Shown here piece after piece: positions 8,936 to 17,730 of a stretch of 64,000 nucleotides of DNA. The notes beneath the pieces are model-generated. The model worked only from the letters and a program-made list of their open reading frames with translations. It was not told the origin of the DNA and searched no databases. The position numbers and the translations under genes were made by a program. The DNA lies in NCBI GenBank assembly GCA_030428385.1, contig JAUIDY010000014.1, positions 1 through 64,000 on the forward strand. The letters run 5' to 3'. Position 1 is the stretch's first letter, and each line of letters opens with the position of its first letter. Source of the DNA: Rhodothermia bacterium (lineage in GTDB: Bacteria > Bacteroidota > Rhodothermia > Rhodothermales > JAAAOL01).

Positions 8936-9931
8936 TTATGCATCCTCGCGGTGCAGGTCCACGATATGGTTTGGCAAGGCATCACTCGCCTGAATGTGTT
9001 GATCCGACGACTGCAACTGAAGAAAGGGGCTATCGCCTGCAAACGCCGCCCAGGCACTAAAAGTGCTGATGGGGCTCATCACCAGATCGCATAGGGACAG
9101 TTCCGCAAGGCTTTCCATGTAGTGCCCCGGACCTCCTTTTATCCCCGTGGAAAAATGTGCCCCCACTCCCTGAAACAAGGCCGGATCCTGTTCTTCGTCA
9201 GAGGCCACCACAAAGCCCACCCGTCCCCGGTCGGCAAACACGTCGGCGGCCTCGTGCATCCACTGCACGTACTGCGGCGTCTCGAAAAAGTGGACCCCGC
9301 CTTTGGCGCGTCGGTAGTCGGTCTGGCGGATCAGCACACCGATGAGGAAGTCGTAGCGCTGGCGGAGGTCGGCCACAAATGCCTCGGCGATGGACATAAA
9401 ACGCGTATGGATCGCCAGCGTCTGACGGATGGTCTCCTGGTGCCGGTCAAACAATGCCCAACTGCGCACGCCCCACCCGCCCAGCATCGTCAGCGGCTTT
9501 TGTTGCAAAAGCGCAACGGTGTCCGGATCGGCCAGGTCCAGCGGCGGGCGCTTGTCGGCCTTGAGGCGCTTCCAGTTAAAAAGGTCGCCTGCCACAATGG
9601 ATTGGGCGCGACGCGCGCGGTGGGCATACGCGTGCAGCGTCAGCGCAACGTCTTTCTGAAGGGTTCGCGGATCCTGACGCAACCGCATCCGGCGGGCTAC
9701 ATTCCAGCAGCGCCGCAGCGCCCGGAGGCGCGTGTGCTCCGTAGGCAAGGTACACCGGGTCCCCGCCACATGCTCAAACAAGTCATCATACACCCAGAAG
9801 GCACTGTTCACAAAGTCAAACGCCGCAGGATGTTCGGCAAGAAACGCGATGAGATGGCCATAGCTCACCAGTTGGTTGCCCAGCCGCCCTCCGCCAAACG
9901 TGAACACCAGTAACGGTCGTTTTTCCTGCAT
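8936..9931 (-). CDS. GT11-like (fucosyltransferase-type) glycosyltransferase, tandem copy B
   Basis: This 331-residue paralog of the 7917-8930 product shares GGGRLGNQLVSYGHLIAFL at the start (closer to the GT11 consensus than copy A), IGVLIRQTDYRR, VVASDEEQDPALF and SPISTFSAWAAFAG. Sequence similarity is highest in the central and C-terminal donor-binding half and lower at the N-terminal acceptor half. That pattern suggests the two copies use the same donor on different acceptors. Spacing to copy A is 5 bases and to the upstream sulfotransferase gene 11 bases. Confidence 0.8.
   Translation of the reverse strand: MQEKRPLLVFTFGGGRLGNQLVSYGHLIAFLAEHPAAFDFVNSAFWVYDDLFEHVAGTRCTLPTEHTRLRALRRCWNVARRMRLRQDPRTLQKDVALTLHAYAHRARRAQSIVAGDLFNWKRLKADKRPPLDLADPDTVALLQQKPLTMLGGWGVRSWALFDRHQETIRQTLAIHTRFMSIAEAFVADLRQRYDFLIGVLIRQTDYRRAKGGVHFFETPQYVQWMHEAADVFADRGRVGFVVASDEEQDPALFQGVGAHFSTGIKGGPGHYMESLAELSLCDLVMSPISTFSAWAAFAGDSPFLQLQSSDQHIQASDALPNHIVDLHREDA
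9192..9263. repeat. Partner copy of the identical tract at 8206-8277
   Basis: This is the second member of the direct repeat, in the upstream GT11-like gene. It encodes the same residues (HEAADVFADRG through DEEQD). Recombination between the pair would delete about 986 bases and fuse the two genes in frame. Confidence 0.85.
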
Positions 9932-9942
9932 CGTCGCCTTGC

Positions 9943-10599
9943 TTACGCCTCCGACGAAACCGGATCGAAGGTATAGCCGAAGTACGCAATGTCTTCGTGG
10001 AAATGCTCAGCGATGAGCGCCGCCGTCTTGTCCGTGTAGTAGCTCCGGTAGTCGCGGCGCTTCGACTGGTTGAGGTGCGGCAAACGCGCCTGAAGCCCCA
10101 GATGCTCACAGACAGAGGCAAAGTCGTCGTTCAGCGTCTCGAACCGACCGATAAAATCCACAATCTCGCGCCCTTCGGCATCGGTGACAAAGTCTTTTTG
10201 CAGCTTGTTCGTCCGCGACACGCGCCAGTCGATGTAGGCGTCGAAGTCAGGGATCTCCTTGATGATGTCGTGTTCCTTGTGGTTGGGCATCCGCAGCATG
10301 TAGTGATACAGCGACACCTGCCAGTCCCACGGGTTGCGCACGAAGGCAAACTTGTAAAAGTTGTCGTACGTCTTTTTGGTGTAATACTCCTGAATGGCGC
10401 GCGCCATCGCGTGGCGGTGCGGCAGGGGCTTAAAGGTATCAAAGGGCAGCTTTTCTACGAGCCCCAGCCGCCGCAGCACCCGGTACCCCAGTTCATGCCG
10501 GGGCTTGTGAGCGTACGGCTCCAGCGCGTCTTTGACGCTGGTCCCCGCCACCTTAAAGACGTGGACAAAGATAAAACGATGTTCGAAGGAGATGACCAC
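9943..10599 (-). CDS. Sulfotransferase family 2 (carbohydrate sulfotransferase-like)
   Basis: This compact 218-residue protein is of the Sulfotransfer_2 type, related to HNK-1/chondroitin sulfotransferases. The 5'-phosphosulfate motif is FVHVFKVAGTSV near residue 12, the 3'-phosphate motif is FAFVRNPWDWQVSLYHYML near 85-103, and a final basic YYTDKTA segment is close to the end. It differs from the other three sulfotransferase domains in the window by its H-x-x-K-x-A-G-T loop, so it is a separate lineage and not a duplicate. A 16-base gap separates it from the upstream sulfotransferase gene, giving two such genes in tandem. Confidence 0.88.
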   Translation of the reverse strand: MVISFEHRFIFVHVFKVAGTSVKDALEPYAHKPRHELGYRVLRRLGLVEKLPFDTFKPLPHRHAMARAIQEYYTKKTYDNFYKFAFVRNPWDWQVSLYHYMLRMPNHKEHDIIKEIPDFDAYIDWRVSRTNKLQKDFVTDAEGREIVDFIGRFETLNDDFASVCEHLGLQARLPHLNQSKRRDYRSYYTDKTAALIAEHFHEDIAYFGYTFDPVSSEA

Positions 10600-10615
10600 G
10601 CGGGCAAGTAATGGT

Positions 10616-11605
10616 TTACGAAAAGGTCAACCCGACCCGTTCCAGAAGCTGATAGGCCGCCTCTACCTCAGGCGGCGTCAGAAACTTAAACGGGCGGTCA
10701 AGCTGGGCGGAGGTATCCCGGAAAATAGCGTGCGGATCATCCCCTTCGCCACGTGCCGAGAGGGTGGTCCGAAGAAAATCCTGTTCCTTTTTATCCCACG
10801 GGAGTCCGAAAAAGGCCGCCGCCTCGGCAAAAACGGTTTCTGGTTCGCTGCATTGCTGCTCGTATTCAACCAGCCGGGTGTGCCCATGCGCAGCCGCCAG
10901 CACCCGCAGGCTGGCCTGGAGCAGCGCAATCACCAGCACCCGCTCCTGCACACACCGCCGGCGCGTATCGGGGTGTTGCAAAATTTCGGCGTGTCGCTCC
11001 AACACCTGTTCGCGTTGTCCATCAACAAAACGCTGCAGATACGCCTCGTCGAAGATCAGTTCCGTTTCGCCCACCGCATACTGGCTCGATAGCCCGTCGC
11101 GGGAAAACAGGCTGTCGCACACCCGCACCGGATCGCGCACGACGAGCAGCGTGGGACACGGCAGCACCGCCAGCAACCCTTCGGTGGCCAGCAGGCTGTG
11201 CACTTCTTTTACGATACTCACTTCCCACTCGGCATCGTCACGCAGCAAGCAGCGGCGACCTTCTACCGACGCCCGGCTGAAGCCGTCGGCAGCAAGGAGT
11301 CGGTATTTCTTCACCAGCGGATGGTCTGGCTCTAACGACGGCTGGTACGCGATAACCGTATGGTCTTTCGCGCGCTCAAACGGCATCGTCGGCTGCATCT
11401 TGTAGATCGGCTCGTTGAAATACCGCAGCGACGCCGTGGAAGCCGCCAGCGTCTCGCCGAGCCAGTTGGTGCCACTGCGCGGCGTCCCGATGATCAGGCG
11501 CAGCCGCGACGCATCCACGGCTTCCAGGTCGGCCTCGGGGTGAAGCTGACGCAGGCTCCGGTGCCATCGGCCTTCGCGCAAACGCTGACGAATCGCATCC
11601 ATCAT
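10616..11605 (-). CDS. PAPS-dependent sulfotransferase
   Basis: I start this gene at the ATG at 11605, which overlaps the upstream stop as ATGA. A longer in-frame reading to 12109 is antisense-like padding over the neighbour. The product is 329 residues. LIIGTPRSGTNWLGETL (about 33-49) is the 5'-phosphosulfate loop and TLLVVRDPVRVCDSLF (about 170) the 3'-phosphate motif. A VEYEQQCSEPETVF segment near 260 is a typical late helix of the family. It is probably a glycan sulfotransferase of the same locus; the acceptor is unknown. Confidence 0.88.
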   Translation of the reverse strand: MMDAIRQRLREGRWHRSLRQLHPEADLEAVDASRLRLIIGTPRSGTNWLGETLAASTASLRYFNEPIYKMQPTMPFERAKDHTVIAYQPSLEPDHPLVKKYRLLAADGFSRASVEGRRCLLRDDAEWEVSIVKEVHSLLATEGLLAVLPCPTLLVVRDPVRVCDSLFSRDGLSSQYAVGETELIFDEAYLQRFVDGQREQVLERHAEILQHPDTRRRCVQERVLVIALLQASLRVLAAAHGHTRLVEYEQQCSEPETVFAEAAAFFGLPWDKKEQDFLRTTLSARGEGDDPHAIFRDTSAQLDRPFKFLTPPEVEAAYQLLERVGLTFS

Positions 11606-13362
11606 GCCACGCTCCCAACTGGTTCGCGGGCTTCTTTCTGCAACGCCTCCGCTACGGCTTTCATGTACGGAAACTTGGCCTCGTCGATGTACTGAAGCAA
11701 GGTGGGATGGGCGATAAACCGAGCAATGCCGTCGATTTCGGCCTGTGCCTGTTCGGGGTCGAGCCCTTCCAACCAAGCCCCGGCGTCGTTCCAGAACGCA
11801 TCCAGCCCGGTGCCGTGGTTGATGTTGATCTCTTTGAACACGCCTTTTTGGTGGTAGTGCGACGGATCCGGCAGGAAAAGAAACGGATCGTTCTTGAGCA
11901 TCCGCAGGTGGACGAACAACACCACCAACGCCCGCTCCCGCTGCGCTCGGGTCAGCGGCGCGATGGTGTCGATGGTGCGCAGACGCTCGGCGTAGGCCGC
12001 CGGGGTGTCGGGCTCGACGGTAAAGCCGTAGCCGCTGTAGGCGCTCTCGCCGCCCAGCAAACACGGGATGCCGACGGCGGAATACTCGATGCCGGCAGTG
12101 CCCAGACATGTCACCACTACGTCGGCCAAGAATTGCAACGAGCGGGCGTTAAAATCGGCCTGGTAGTCGATGAACACGATATGCTCCCCAGTATCGCCAA
12201 AAAGCGCGTCGAAGTCGAGGTCCTGCGTCTGATAAAACCGGGCCGCTGGGTGCTCCTTAAAAATCCAGTTGACGCTCGGGTTTTTCTTGGCCCCTTGCAG
12301 CGTCGCCAGCAGCCAGTGGTAATAATCTTGAAAGAGGATCGATTCGCGGCCCTGAAAATGTGGGTGGTCGTTGAATGCGTGGAGCATCACAAACACGTTC
12401 TTCCGGCTCGGATCGAGGCCGTGCTTTTGGGCAAAGGCATCGCGGTCGGCGAAGGTTTGTTTGTTGGCCTGGAACGCCAGCCCCGCATCGCGGTCGTCGA
12501 TCTTTTGCCCGAAGCGTTGCTCCAGGTACGCCGTGCCAGCTGCCACCACCGTTTCGCGGGCCTCTTGCTCGGCCACGTCGATATGCACCGCCAACGGGCG
12601 CAGCGGATGGTCCCACACCTGATCCAGCTGTTCGTGTTTGCGGAGCGTCGGCTGGGCGGCGCTGCGGCACAACAACACGGGAATGCCCGCCTTGAGCAAA
12701 TACCGCGCAAAGACGCCGGGATAACAGCCAATCATGTGGCTGAACACGGCGTACTGGATCGGGTACCGCGCCAGGATGTACTGCGCCAGCGCCCGATAGA
12801 GGAAAAACGTCTGGAGCGTCTGCAACACCCGCTCGTCCACCGCTGACAGCGTGGCGTATCCCATCTCGCGCAGGATTTCGTCGTAGACCAGCCCACCCAC
12901 GGGGATGCCGTCTATTTCGAGGCACAGCACATCGTCGGGCGTAGCCAAGGTTTGATACACCTGTTTGGCCTGCCGCGCCGCCGCCCACTCGAACCGGGCA
13001 AAGCGCCACCGCGAGATCTGGATGCCCTCCAGCGGGGCATACGAGCGCAGCACGTTGCCCGGATATACGTTGCGGTTGGGGACGGTGAGGGCGAGCACCT
13101 TCGCGTTCTTCACCGCCGCCGCGATACGGGTGATGCTTGCCGTGTAATGGGTGAAATACGCCACCGAATGCACTTCCATCAGCACATAGCCTTCTGGCTC
13201 TGCCTTGTAGGGCATCTGGCGATCCCAGAAGGCAGCGTTTTTTTGCGCAAACGCGGCCTCGCCGGGCGTGGCGGGCCGTTCGTCCATCAGACGAAACGCG
13301 CGGTAGTCGTCCAAGACCCGCCGCAGCTTCTTCCGCAGATTATAAAGGCGTTGTCGGAGCAT
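11602..13362 (-). CDS. Capsule-synthesis-like surface polysaccharide protein (GT-B-like)
   Basis: This 586-residue soluble protein starts with a basic helix. The C-terminal third has the pattern seen in Capsule_synth/polysaccharide-type transferases: VNWIFKEHPAARFY near 360-375, then a LADVVVTCLGTAGIEYSAVGIPCLLG block near 430-455. That block resembles the nucleotide-binding part of KpsC/KpsS and CDP-glycerol transferase-like proteins. The exact family is uncertain. It may add Kdo-like or other linker residues or act as a large glycosyltransferase. It overlaps its upstream neighbour by one base and its downstream neighbour by four, so coupling is tight. Confidence 0.6.
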   Translation of the reverse strand: MLRQRLYNLRKKLRRVLDDYRAFRLMDERPATPGEAAFAQKNAAFWDRQMPYKAEPEGYVLMEVHSVAYFTHYTASITRIAAAVKNAKVLALTVPNRNVYPGNVLRSYAPLEGIQISRWRFARFEWAAARQAKQVYQTLATPDDVLCLEIDGIPVGGLVYDEILREMGYATLSAVDERVLQTLQTFFLYRALAQYILARYPIQYAVFSHMIGCYPGVFARYLLKAGIPVLLCRSAAQPTLRKHEQLDQVWDHPLRPLAVHIDVAEQEARETVVAAGTAYLEQRFGQKIDDRDAGLAFQANKQTFADRDAFAQKHGLDPSRKNVFVMLHAFNDHPHFQGRESILFQDYYHWLLATLQGAKKNPSVNWIFKEHPAARFYQTQDLDFDALFGDTGEHIVFIDYQADFNARSLQFLADVVVTCLGTAGIEYSAVGIPCLLGGESAYSGYGFTVEPDTPAAYAERLRTIDTIAPLTRAQRERALVVLFVHLRMLKNDPFLFLPDPSHYHQKGVFKEININHGTGLDAFWNDAGAWLEGLDPEQAQAEIDGIARFIAHPTLLQYIDEAKFPYMKAVAEALQKEAREPVGSVA

Positions 13363-13943
13363 CAGGTGTTCATAAAAGGCGGCACCACAAATTCTCGCTC
13401 GGCCTGCGCGTAATCGTCGGCGGTATGCACGTCCGTCGATGGATCGGTGAGCAGGACGTCGGGGTGATGCACGCGGGGGTCGCCGTAGTTCATCAGCCGG
13501 TCGTGGCTAAACGCCCACACGGACCCGTTGTTGACGCGCCCGTCGGCATACACGGTCAGCAGTTCCGTACAGGTGGTGTGCCGCATCACCTCGATGGCGT
13601 TGCGGATGACGGCGGTGGTACACGACGGCGAGTTGGCCTGTACATTAACCACGGCCCCCGGCTCAAAGGGAAGCTGCTGCACGATGTTTTGGAAAAGCGG
13701 GACGCTGGGCACTTCGTGGCCACACAGGTGTTCCGGCCGCCTCAGCGGGATGGCCCCCAACGCCTTGGCTTCTTCGAGCATGTCGGGCGTGTCGGAGTCA
13801 AAATACACCGCCCCAGGCAACAGGTGGACCAGTTTGGCGAGGTTCCAGTGAAACAGCGGACGCCCATGAAACGACCGTCGGTTTTTGGACGGCAGCCGCA
13901 GGCTCGCGCCTTTCGCAATCATCACCCCGATTACTTTGCGCAT
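13362..13943 (-). CDS. Divergent acylneuraminate cytidylyltransferase-like protein
   Basis: This 193-residue protein, somewhat short for CMP-sialate synthetases (about 220-230), keeps the fold landmarks: VIGVMIAKGASLRLPSKN at the N-terminus, VYFDSDTPDMLEEAKALGA near 50, VVNVQANSPSCT near 100, and a terminal DVHTADDYAQAE. The nucleotide loop that reads ARGGSKGIPRKN in the complete enzyme at 24377-25543 is AKGASLRLPSKN here, losing several conserved residues. It may activate a different nonulosonate or other acidic sugar, or may have lost activity. It is followed 1 base on by the capsule-like gene and preceded by a methyltransferase gene. Confidence 0.7.
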   Translation of the reverse strand: MRKVIGVMIAKGASLRLPSKNRRSFHGRPLFHWNLAKLVHLLPGAVYFDSDTPDMLEEAKALGAIPLRRPEHLCGHEVPSVPLFQNIVQQLPFEPGAVVNVQANSPSCTTAVIRNAIEVMRHTTCTELLTVYADGRVNNGSVWAFSHDRLMNYGDPRVHHPDVLLTDPSTDVHTADDYAQAEREFVVPPFMNT

Positions 13944-13947
13944 GGGC

Positions 13948-14514
13948 TTATTTGTCGATGACGGCGATCAGGTTGGACATGTGCAGGTGCGGTAACGAAT
14001 ACGTCCGCACGCGGTGTTCGGGCGCGGCGCAGGCGTGAATCAACTCGGTGAAGTTGACGCGGTTGTACACCTGCACATGCGGCGACCCAAACGCTTTGGC
14101 CTGCACGTCGCCGTCAGGCACCACGATAAACGCCCGCTGCTTCGCCACGCGGATGATTTCGCGGACGGCGGCGTGGTCGTCGTGGATGTGCTCCACCACA
14201 TGCGAGGAATAGACGGTGTCGAAGCTGGCATCGGGAAAGTCAATCGCCGTCGCCGAGCCGACCTTCACGTTGATGCCGCGCTTTTCCCAGTAGGGTTTGC
14301 CATCGTCGGCGGGCTCGATGCCCGTACATTCCTTGTACGGATAAAACGCCTGCACCACGCTCAGCGCCAGCCCGGTGCCACACCCCACGTCCAGGATGCG
14401 GTCGCCGCGCAGGTTACGGATAATCTCGTGCAGCAAGCTCCACGCGTGGTCATAAAACAGCCAGCCTTCCTCTAACTTGCGGAGGCCATCTACATCAAAA
14501 GCTTCAGCGGGCAT
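13948..14514 (-). CDS. Class I SAM-dependent methyltransferase
   Basis: This 188-residue protein has the SAM-binding motif I ILDVGCGTGLAL near residue 40, an acidic CTGIEPAD after beta-2, and FDTVYSSHVVEHIHDDHAAV as motif II, which is typical of Methyltransf_11/23 enzymes. It lies 4 bases upstream of the cytidylyltransferase-like gene, among glycan genes. It may therefore methylate a sugar or cap the chain end, and chain-end methylation is a known recognition signal for Wzt C-terminal domains. Its acceptor is not visible. Confidence 0.82.
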   Translation of the reverse strand: MPAEAFDVDGLRKLEEGWLFYDHAWSLLHEIIRNLRGDRILDVGCGTGLALSVVQAFYPYKECTGIEPADDGKPYWEKRGINVKVGSATAIDFPDASFDTVYSSHVVEHIHDDHAAVREIIRVAKQRAFIVVPDGDVQAKAFGSPHVQVYNRVNFTELIHACAAPEHRVRTYSLPHLHMSNLIAVIDK

Positions 14515-14590
14515 GGGAATTTTTCAGGGTTCGGGTTTAAACAATGTTGAAAATGGGAAGCATCGTTTTGCAAGCCGGGAAACTCGGCTC

Positions 14591-14657
14591 GTGAAACGTA
14601 AAACGTGAGGGTGCCGGGCTTCTTCGTTCGGAAGCAAGTTCACGTTTTACGCTTCAC
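14591..14657. terminator. Inverted repeat downstream of the neuB-like gene
   Basis: Arms 14591-14608 and 14640-14657 match at 17 of 18 positions (AAACGTAAAACGTGA type) with a 31-base loop. The right arm overlaps the last codons of the NeuB-like gene by four bases. There is no clear T-run, so a strong intrinsic terminator is doubtful. It could be a pause or attenuation point, an RNA-stabilising hairpin, or a small dispersed repeat. The gap it occupies (14515-14653) is among the longer ones in the operon. Confidence 0.5.
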
Positions 14658-15718
14658 GTTTCAAGCACAGCCAAGTCTTCCCACTGCAACACATGATCGG
14701 CGTCGAGGTCGCGGCGCACGGTTCGGCCCAGCACGGCGTCCCAATACAGCGGGCTGATGCCGGTGCCGGGGCGTTTGTACGTGAGGGCTTCTTCCGTGAG
14801 CGCCGTGCCTGCGGGTAGCGGCTGCGCCAGCACGATGCTGCGCCGGGCATGGGCGCGTGCCGGATCTTCTGTGGGGATAGGCTGCTTGTGGGTGTCGGGG
14901 CCGAGCAGCGTGCGAATGTGTGCGAGCCGCTGCCAGAACCGTTTCAGGTCGTCCACATCCATCGCGTGGTAGTGGTCGTTGCCGGGCAGGGTTTTGTCGT
15001 GCGTAAAATGTTTTTCCAGAACCCGCGCGCCCAGCAAATACGCCGTCGTGAGCGAAGTCATCGCATCGTCGGGCAGCGTGTGATCAGAGTAGCCGATGGG
15101 GTACGTGGGATACGCGCGCTGGAGCCCGGTGATCATGGCGAGGTGCGCCTGTGGGTCGGGCGTGGGATAGTTGAGGATGCAGTGCAGCAGCGCGACTTCC
15201 TCACAACCAGCGGCGTGCAGGGTATGCAGCGCCATGTCCACTTCGCCCAGCGTCGACGCCCCCGTTGAAAGCACCACCGGTTTGCCCACCTGTGCGATGC
15301 GACGCAAAAACGGCAGGTTGGTGAGGTCAGCCGACGCAATCTTAAAAAACGGCATCAGCGGCGTCAGAAATTCCACCGCCGCGTCGTCGAAGGGCGTCGA
15401 GAGAAAATCGATCTCCTGTTCCTTGCAGTAAGCCGCCAGTTCGCGGTAGTCGTCGGGGCCAAAGGCGTCGTATTTCTGGAACAGCTTGTACTGGCTGGTG
15501 GTGGGCTCGGCGTTGAGGTCCCAGTACGCCGGACTGTGCCGCGAGGCGAGCGTATGGGCCTTGTAGGTTTGGAACTTGGCGGCATCGGCACCGCCTTCTT
15601 TTGCCAGCCGGATCAGTTCTTTGGCCTGCGCCAGCGAGCCTTCGTGGTTTACCCCGATCTCGGCGATGACGTACGGATCGCCCAGCGGGGTCAGGTCTTT
15701 GTTGCCCAGCCGCATCAT
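14654..15718 (-). CDS. neuB: N-acetylneuraminate/nonulosonate synthase, NeuB family
   Basis: This 354-residue protein has full family length. The N-terminal TIM barrel starts YVIAEIGVNHEG and contains AAKFQTYK, LSTPFDDAAVEFL, FFKIASADLTNLPFL, VVLSTGAST and YPIGYSDHTLPDDA, all NeuB/SpsE/PseI landmarks. Residues about 295-352 form the C-terminal SAF (antifreeze-like) domain (ARRSIVLAQPLPAG, YWDAVLGR). It condenses PEP with a hexosamine such as ManNAc or a 2,4-diacetamido sugar to give a nine-carbon acid. Whether the product is sialic, legionaminic or pseudaminic acid cannot be told. No NeuC-type epimerase gene lies in the window. It sits two bases downstream of a GT2 gene. Confidence 0.92.
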   Translation of the reverse strand: MMRLGNKDLTPLGDPYVIAEIGVNHEGSLAQAKELIRLAKEGGADAAKFQTYKAHTLASRHSPAYWDLNAEPTTSQYKLFQKYDAFGPDDYRELAAYCKEQEIDFLSTPFDDAAVEFLTPLMPFFKIASADLTNLPFLRRIAQVGKPVVLSTGASTLGEVDMALHTLHAAGCEEVALLHCILNYPTPDPQAHLAMITGLQRAYPTYPIGYSDHTLPDDAMTSLTTAYLLGARVLEKHFTHDKTLPGNDHYHAMDVDDLKRFWQRLAHIRTLLGPDTHKQPIPTEDPARAHARRSIVLAQPLPAGTALTEEALTYKRPGTGISPLYWDAVLGRTVRRDLDADHVLQWEDLAVLET

Positions 15719-15720
15719 GC

Positions 15721-16410
15721 TTATGCGTTTGCCTTCAAATAGGCCTCGACGCGCTCCTTGCCGTGTTTGGCTTCAAGCATTTCGAGGTAGGTGTCGAGCG
15801 AATCGGAGTCGTTGGTCATGTTGTCGCCGTGCTTGCGGTAGCGGTACAGCGGCAGCGCCACGCGGTGGACTTCGTACTTCTCGATGAACCGAATCATCAG
15901 GTCTTTGTCCTCGTGCACCTTCATGCCATCGTCGTACAGCCCCAACTCAATCAGGTGCTCGATACGAAACATGATGCCACACCCGATAGGCTCCTTCAGA
16001 CAGTGAACTTGCCGCAGGTGCTGTTCGGCGTCATCCACGAGGTAATAATCGCAGGCGGCGGCGTCCATGTGCGGATTCATTAGCAGGTGCAGCGTGAGGA
16101 TGTTCAGGTATTCGCTGTGCACATAGTCGTCGGCGTCGATGCGCACCACGAAGCGCCCCTTGGCGGCTTTGATGCCCACATTCAGCGAACCCGGCAGTCC
16201 TTTTTGCACCTCGTTGCGCAGCACCCGGATGTCGCTCTCAAAAAGCTCCAGCGCATAGCGCGTGCGGTCGGTGCTGGCGTCATCGACGATGATAATCTCA
16301 AAGTTGGATTCCGGGTATTTCTGGCTCAGCGCCGAGCGGATGCACCGCCCGATGTATTTCTCCTGGTTGTGCACCGGGATGATGACAGAAACAACAGGGG
16401 CGTTTTTCAT
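15721..16410 (-). CDS. GT2 family glycosyltransferase
   Basis: This 229-residue small GT-A enzyme starts [21 protein letters not shown] and has [16 protein letters not shown] near 40 and [15 protein letters not shown] near 90, the DxD segment. A short acceptor half ends in a helix, with no membrane segment. It is short for GT2 but has all core motifs. It is placed between an M28-like gene and the neuB-like gene, two to three bases from each. Confidence 0.9.
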   Translation of the reverse strand: MKNAPVVSVIIPVHNQEKYIGRCIRSALSQKYPESNFEIIIVDDASTDRTRYALELFESDIRVLRNEVQKGLPGSLNVGIKAAKGRFVVRIDADDYVHSEYLNILTLHLLMNPHMDAAACDYYLVDDAEQHLRQVHCLKEPIGCGIMFRIEHLIELGLYDDGMKVHEDKDLMIRFIEKYEVHRVALPLYRYRKHGDNMTNDSDSLDTYLEMLEAKHGKERVEAYLKANA

Positions 16411-16413
16411 GGT

Positions 16414-17730
16414 TCAGAAACTAGAATCGGTCGTGTCTTCAACCAGCAAGGCTTGCGCCAGCAGCGCATCGGCGGCGGCGCGGATGGTGGCAAAAGGAAG
16501 GTTGGCGCGTTCGGCAATGGCCAGCAGGCTGTGGGTCCCATCGGAGAAGTTAAGCACCCACATGATGGCTTCCTGTAACGAGGCGATTTGCTGTGCCCCC
16601 CCGACGGTGCGGTACAGCCCACGCCGCCCCAACTGAGGCTCGCCGTACGGATGGGTGTTGCGATATGTGCGGTTGCCTTCGAGCACGGCCACCACCTGCG
16701 CATACATCTCAAACGTCTCACCCAGATATTCGGGCTGCACCAACGCCAGGTCGTCTGCCGAGGTATGGTACTGCGAAAAGCGACCATACGGCGTCCGCAT
16801 GATAGAACCCACCGGCAGATTAAACCCCGGCGAGCTAAACTGCCGCTCGTCGCTCCCCAGCGGGTAGAAGTCAAGCACCGCATGGTCGAAGCCGCTGTGG
16901 GCCAGCACGTGCATCACGGTGTGGTCCAGTTCGGCCTCGCCCGCACGGGTTTTTTTGTACGTCAGCCGTCCCGGATCGCCGAGGCACGTCGCCACAATCC
17001 CGTGTTTGATGTGCGCTACCTGATCGCGGTTTTGCGCCAGCCACGTGATGGCCCCAATGGTTTCCGGGATAAACAGGAGCCGGTAGGTGTACCGCAGCGC
17101 CTCGCCTGCGGCCTGCATTTCTTGCAACACTTGCGCCAACTGCGCGGCCAGCACCACGCCCGACAGGTTGTCGTTGCACATCGAGGGATGGCACAGGTAA
17201 CAGGTGATGAGCACTTCGTCGGTGCTCGCACCCGGAATCACACATTCGCCATAGGTCAAGGCTCCGTCTTCCAGCGTGCTGTCGATCACTACCTCGTATT
17301 CGCCGTCGGGCAGCGTTTCAAACTGATGGTGCGTCAGGCAGAAGCCCCAGTTTTCATTGTAATACGACGTGCGGTACGGGATGATATCGGGTTGATCGGG
17401 CAGGGTGTGCAGGTGTGGACGGAGTGCCTCCAGCGACATACGCTGGCGCACGGGCACGCTGTAGCTCACCACATGCAGGTTGTGCGCCTGGAAGTCGGCG
17501 ATTTTGGTACCGTCGGGGGCAATGAGGTAGGCGTCGCGGATGTTCCATTCTTTCGGCACGTTCCAATCCAAGACGGGCGTCCCCGACGGCACCTCGTGGA
17601 CCGTGAGCGCAACCTTTTCCTGAATGATTTGCAGCGTCTCGCGCACGCCGTTGCCCGTAATGCTGCGGCAGATGGGATACAGCCGCCGCATCAGGTCATA
17701 CATCGCCTGTCCGTGTGCCTTATCCCCCAT
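16414..17730 (-). CDS. M28-like (DUF4910-type) metallopeptidase-fold protein with C-terminal winged helix
   Basis: This 438-residue protein begins AMYDLMRRLYPICRSITGNG, typical of the DUF4910/DUF2172 group. Zinc-site-like segments are CYLCHPSMCNDNLSG (about 172-186), FIPETIGAI and FSQYHTSADD (about 325). Residues about 375-430 look like a winged helix-turn-helix (AIMWVLNFSDGTHSLLAIAE). Such proteins recur in LPS and capsule loci without a firmly known reaction. A deacylase or amidohydrolase acting on an amino sugar or nonulosonate is a reasonable guess. Its start overlaps the AAC(3)-like gene by 11 bases. Confidence 0.78.
   Translation of the reverse strand: MGDKAHGQAMYDLMRRLYPICRSITGNGVRETLQIIQEKVALTVHEVPSGTPVLDWNVPKEWNIRDAYLIAPDGTKIADFQAHNLHVVSYSVPVRQRMSLEALRPHLHTLPDQPDIIPYRTSYYNENWGFCLTHHQFETLPDGEYEVVIDSTLEDGALTYGECVIPGASTDEVLITCYLCHPSMCNDNLSGVVLAAQLAQVLQEMQAAGEALRYTYRLLFIPETIGAITWLAQNRDQVAHIKHGIVATCLGDPGRLTYKKTRAGEAELDHTVMHVLAHSGFDHAVLDFYPLGSDERQFSSPGFNLPVGSIMRTPYGRFSQYHTSADDLALVQPEYLGETFEMYAQVVAVLEGNRTYRNTHPYGEPQLGRRGLYRTVGGAQQIASLQEAIMWVLNFSDGTHSLLAIAERANLPFATIRAAADALLAQALLVEDTTDSSF

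Noticed and set aside
11606-12109. A 168-residue N-terminal extension of the sulfotransferase ending at 10616
   Set aside because: It is fully inside the capsule-like gene in another frame and has no conserved sequence; the ATGA overlap at 11605 gives a natural start.
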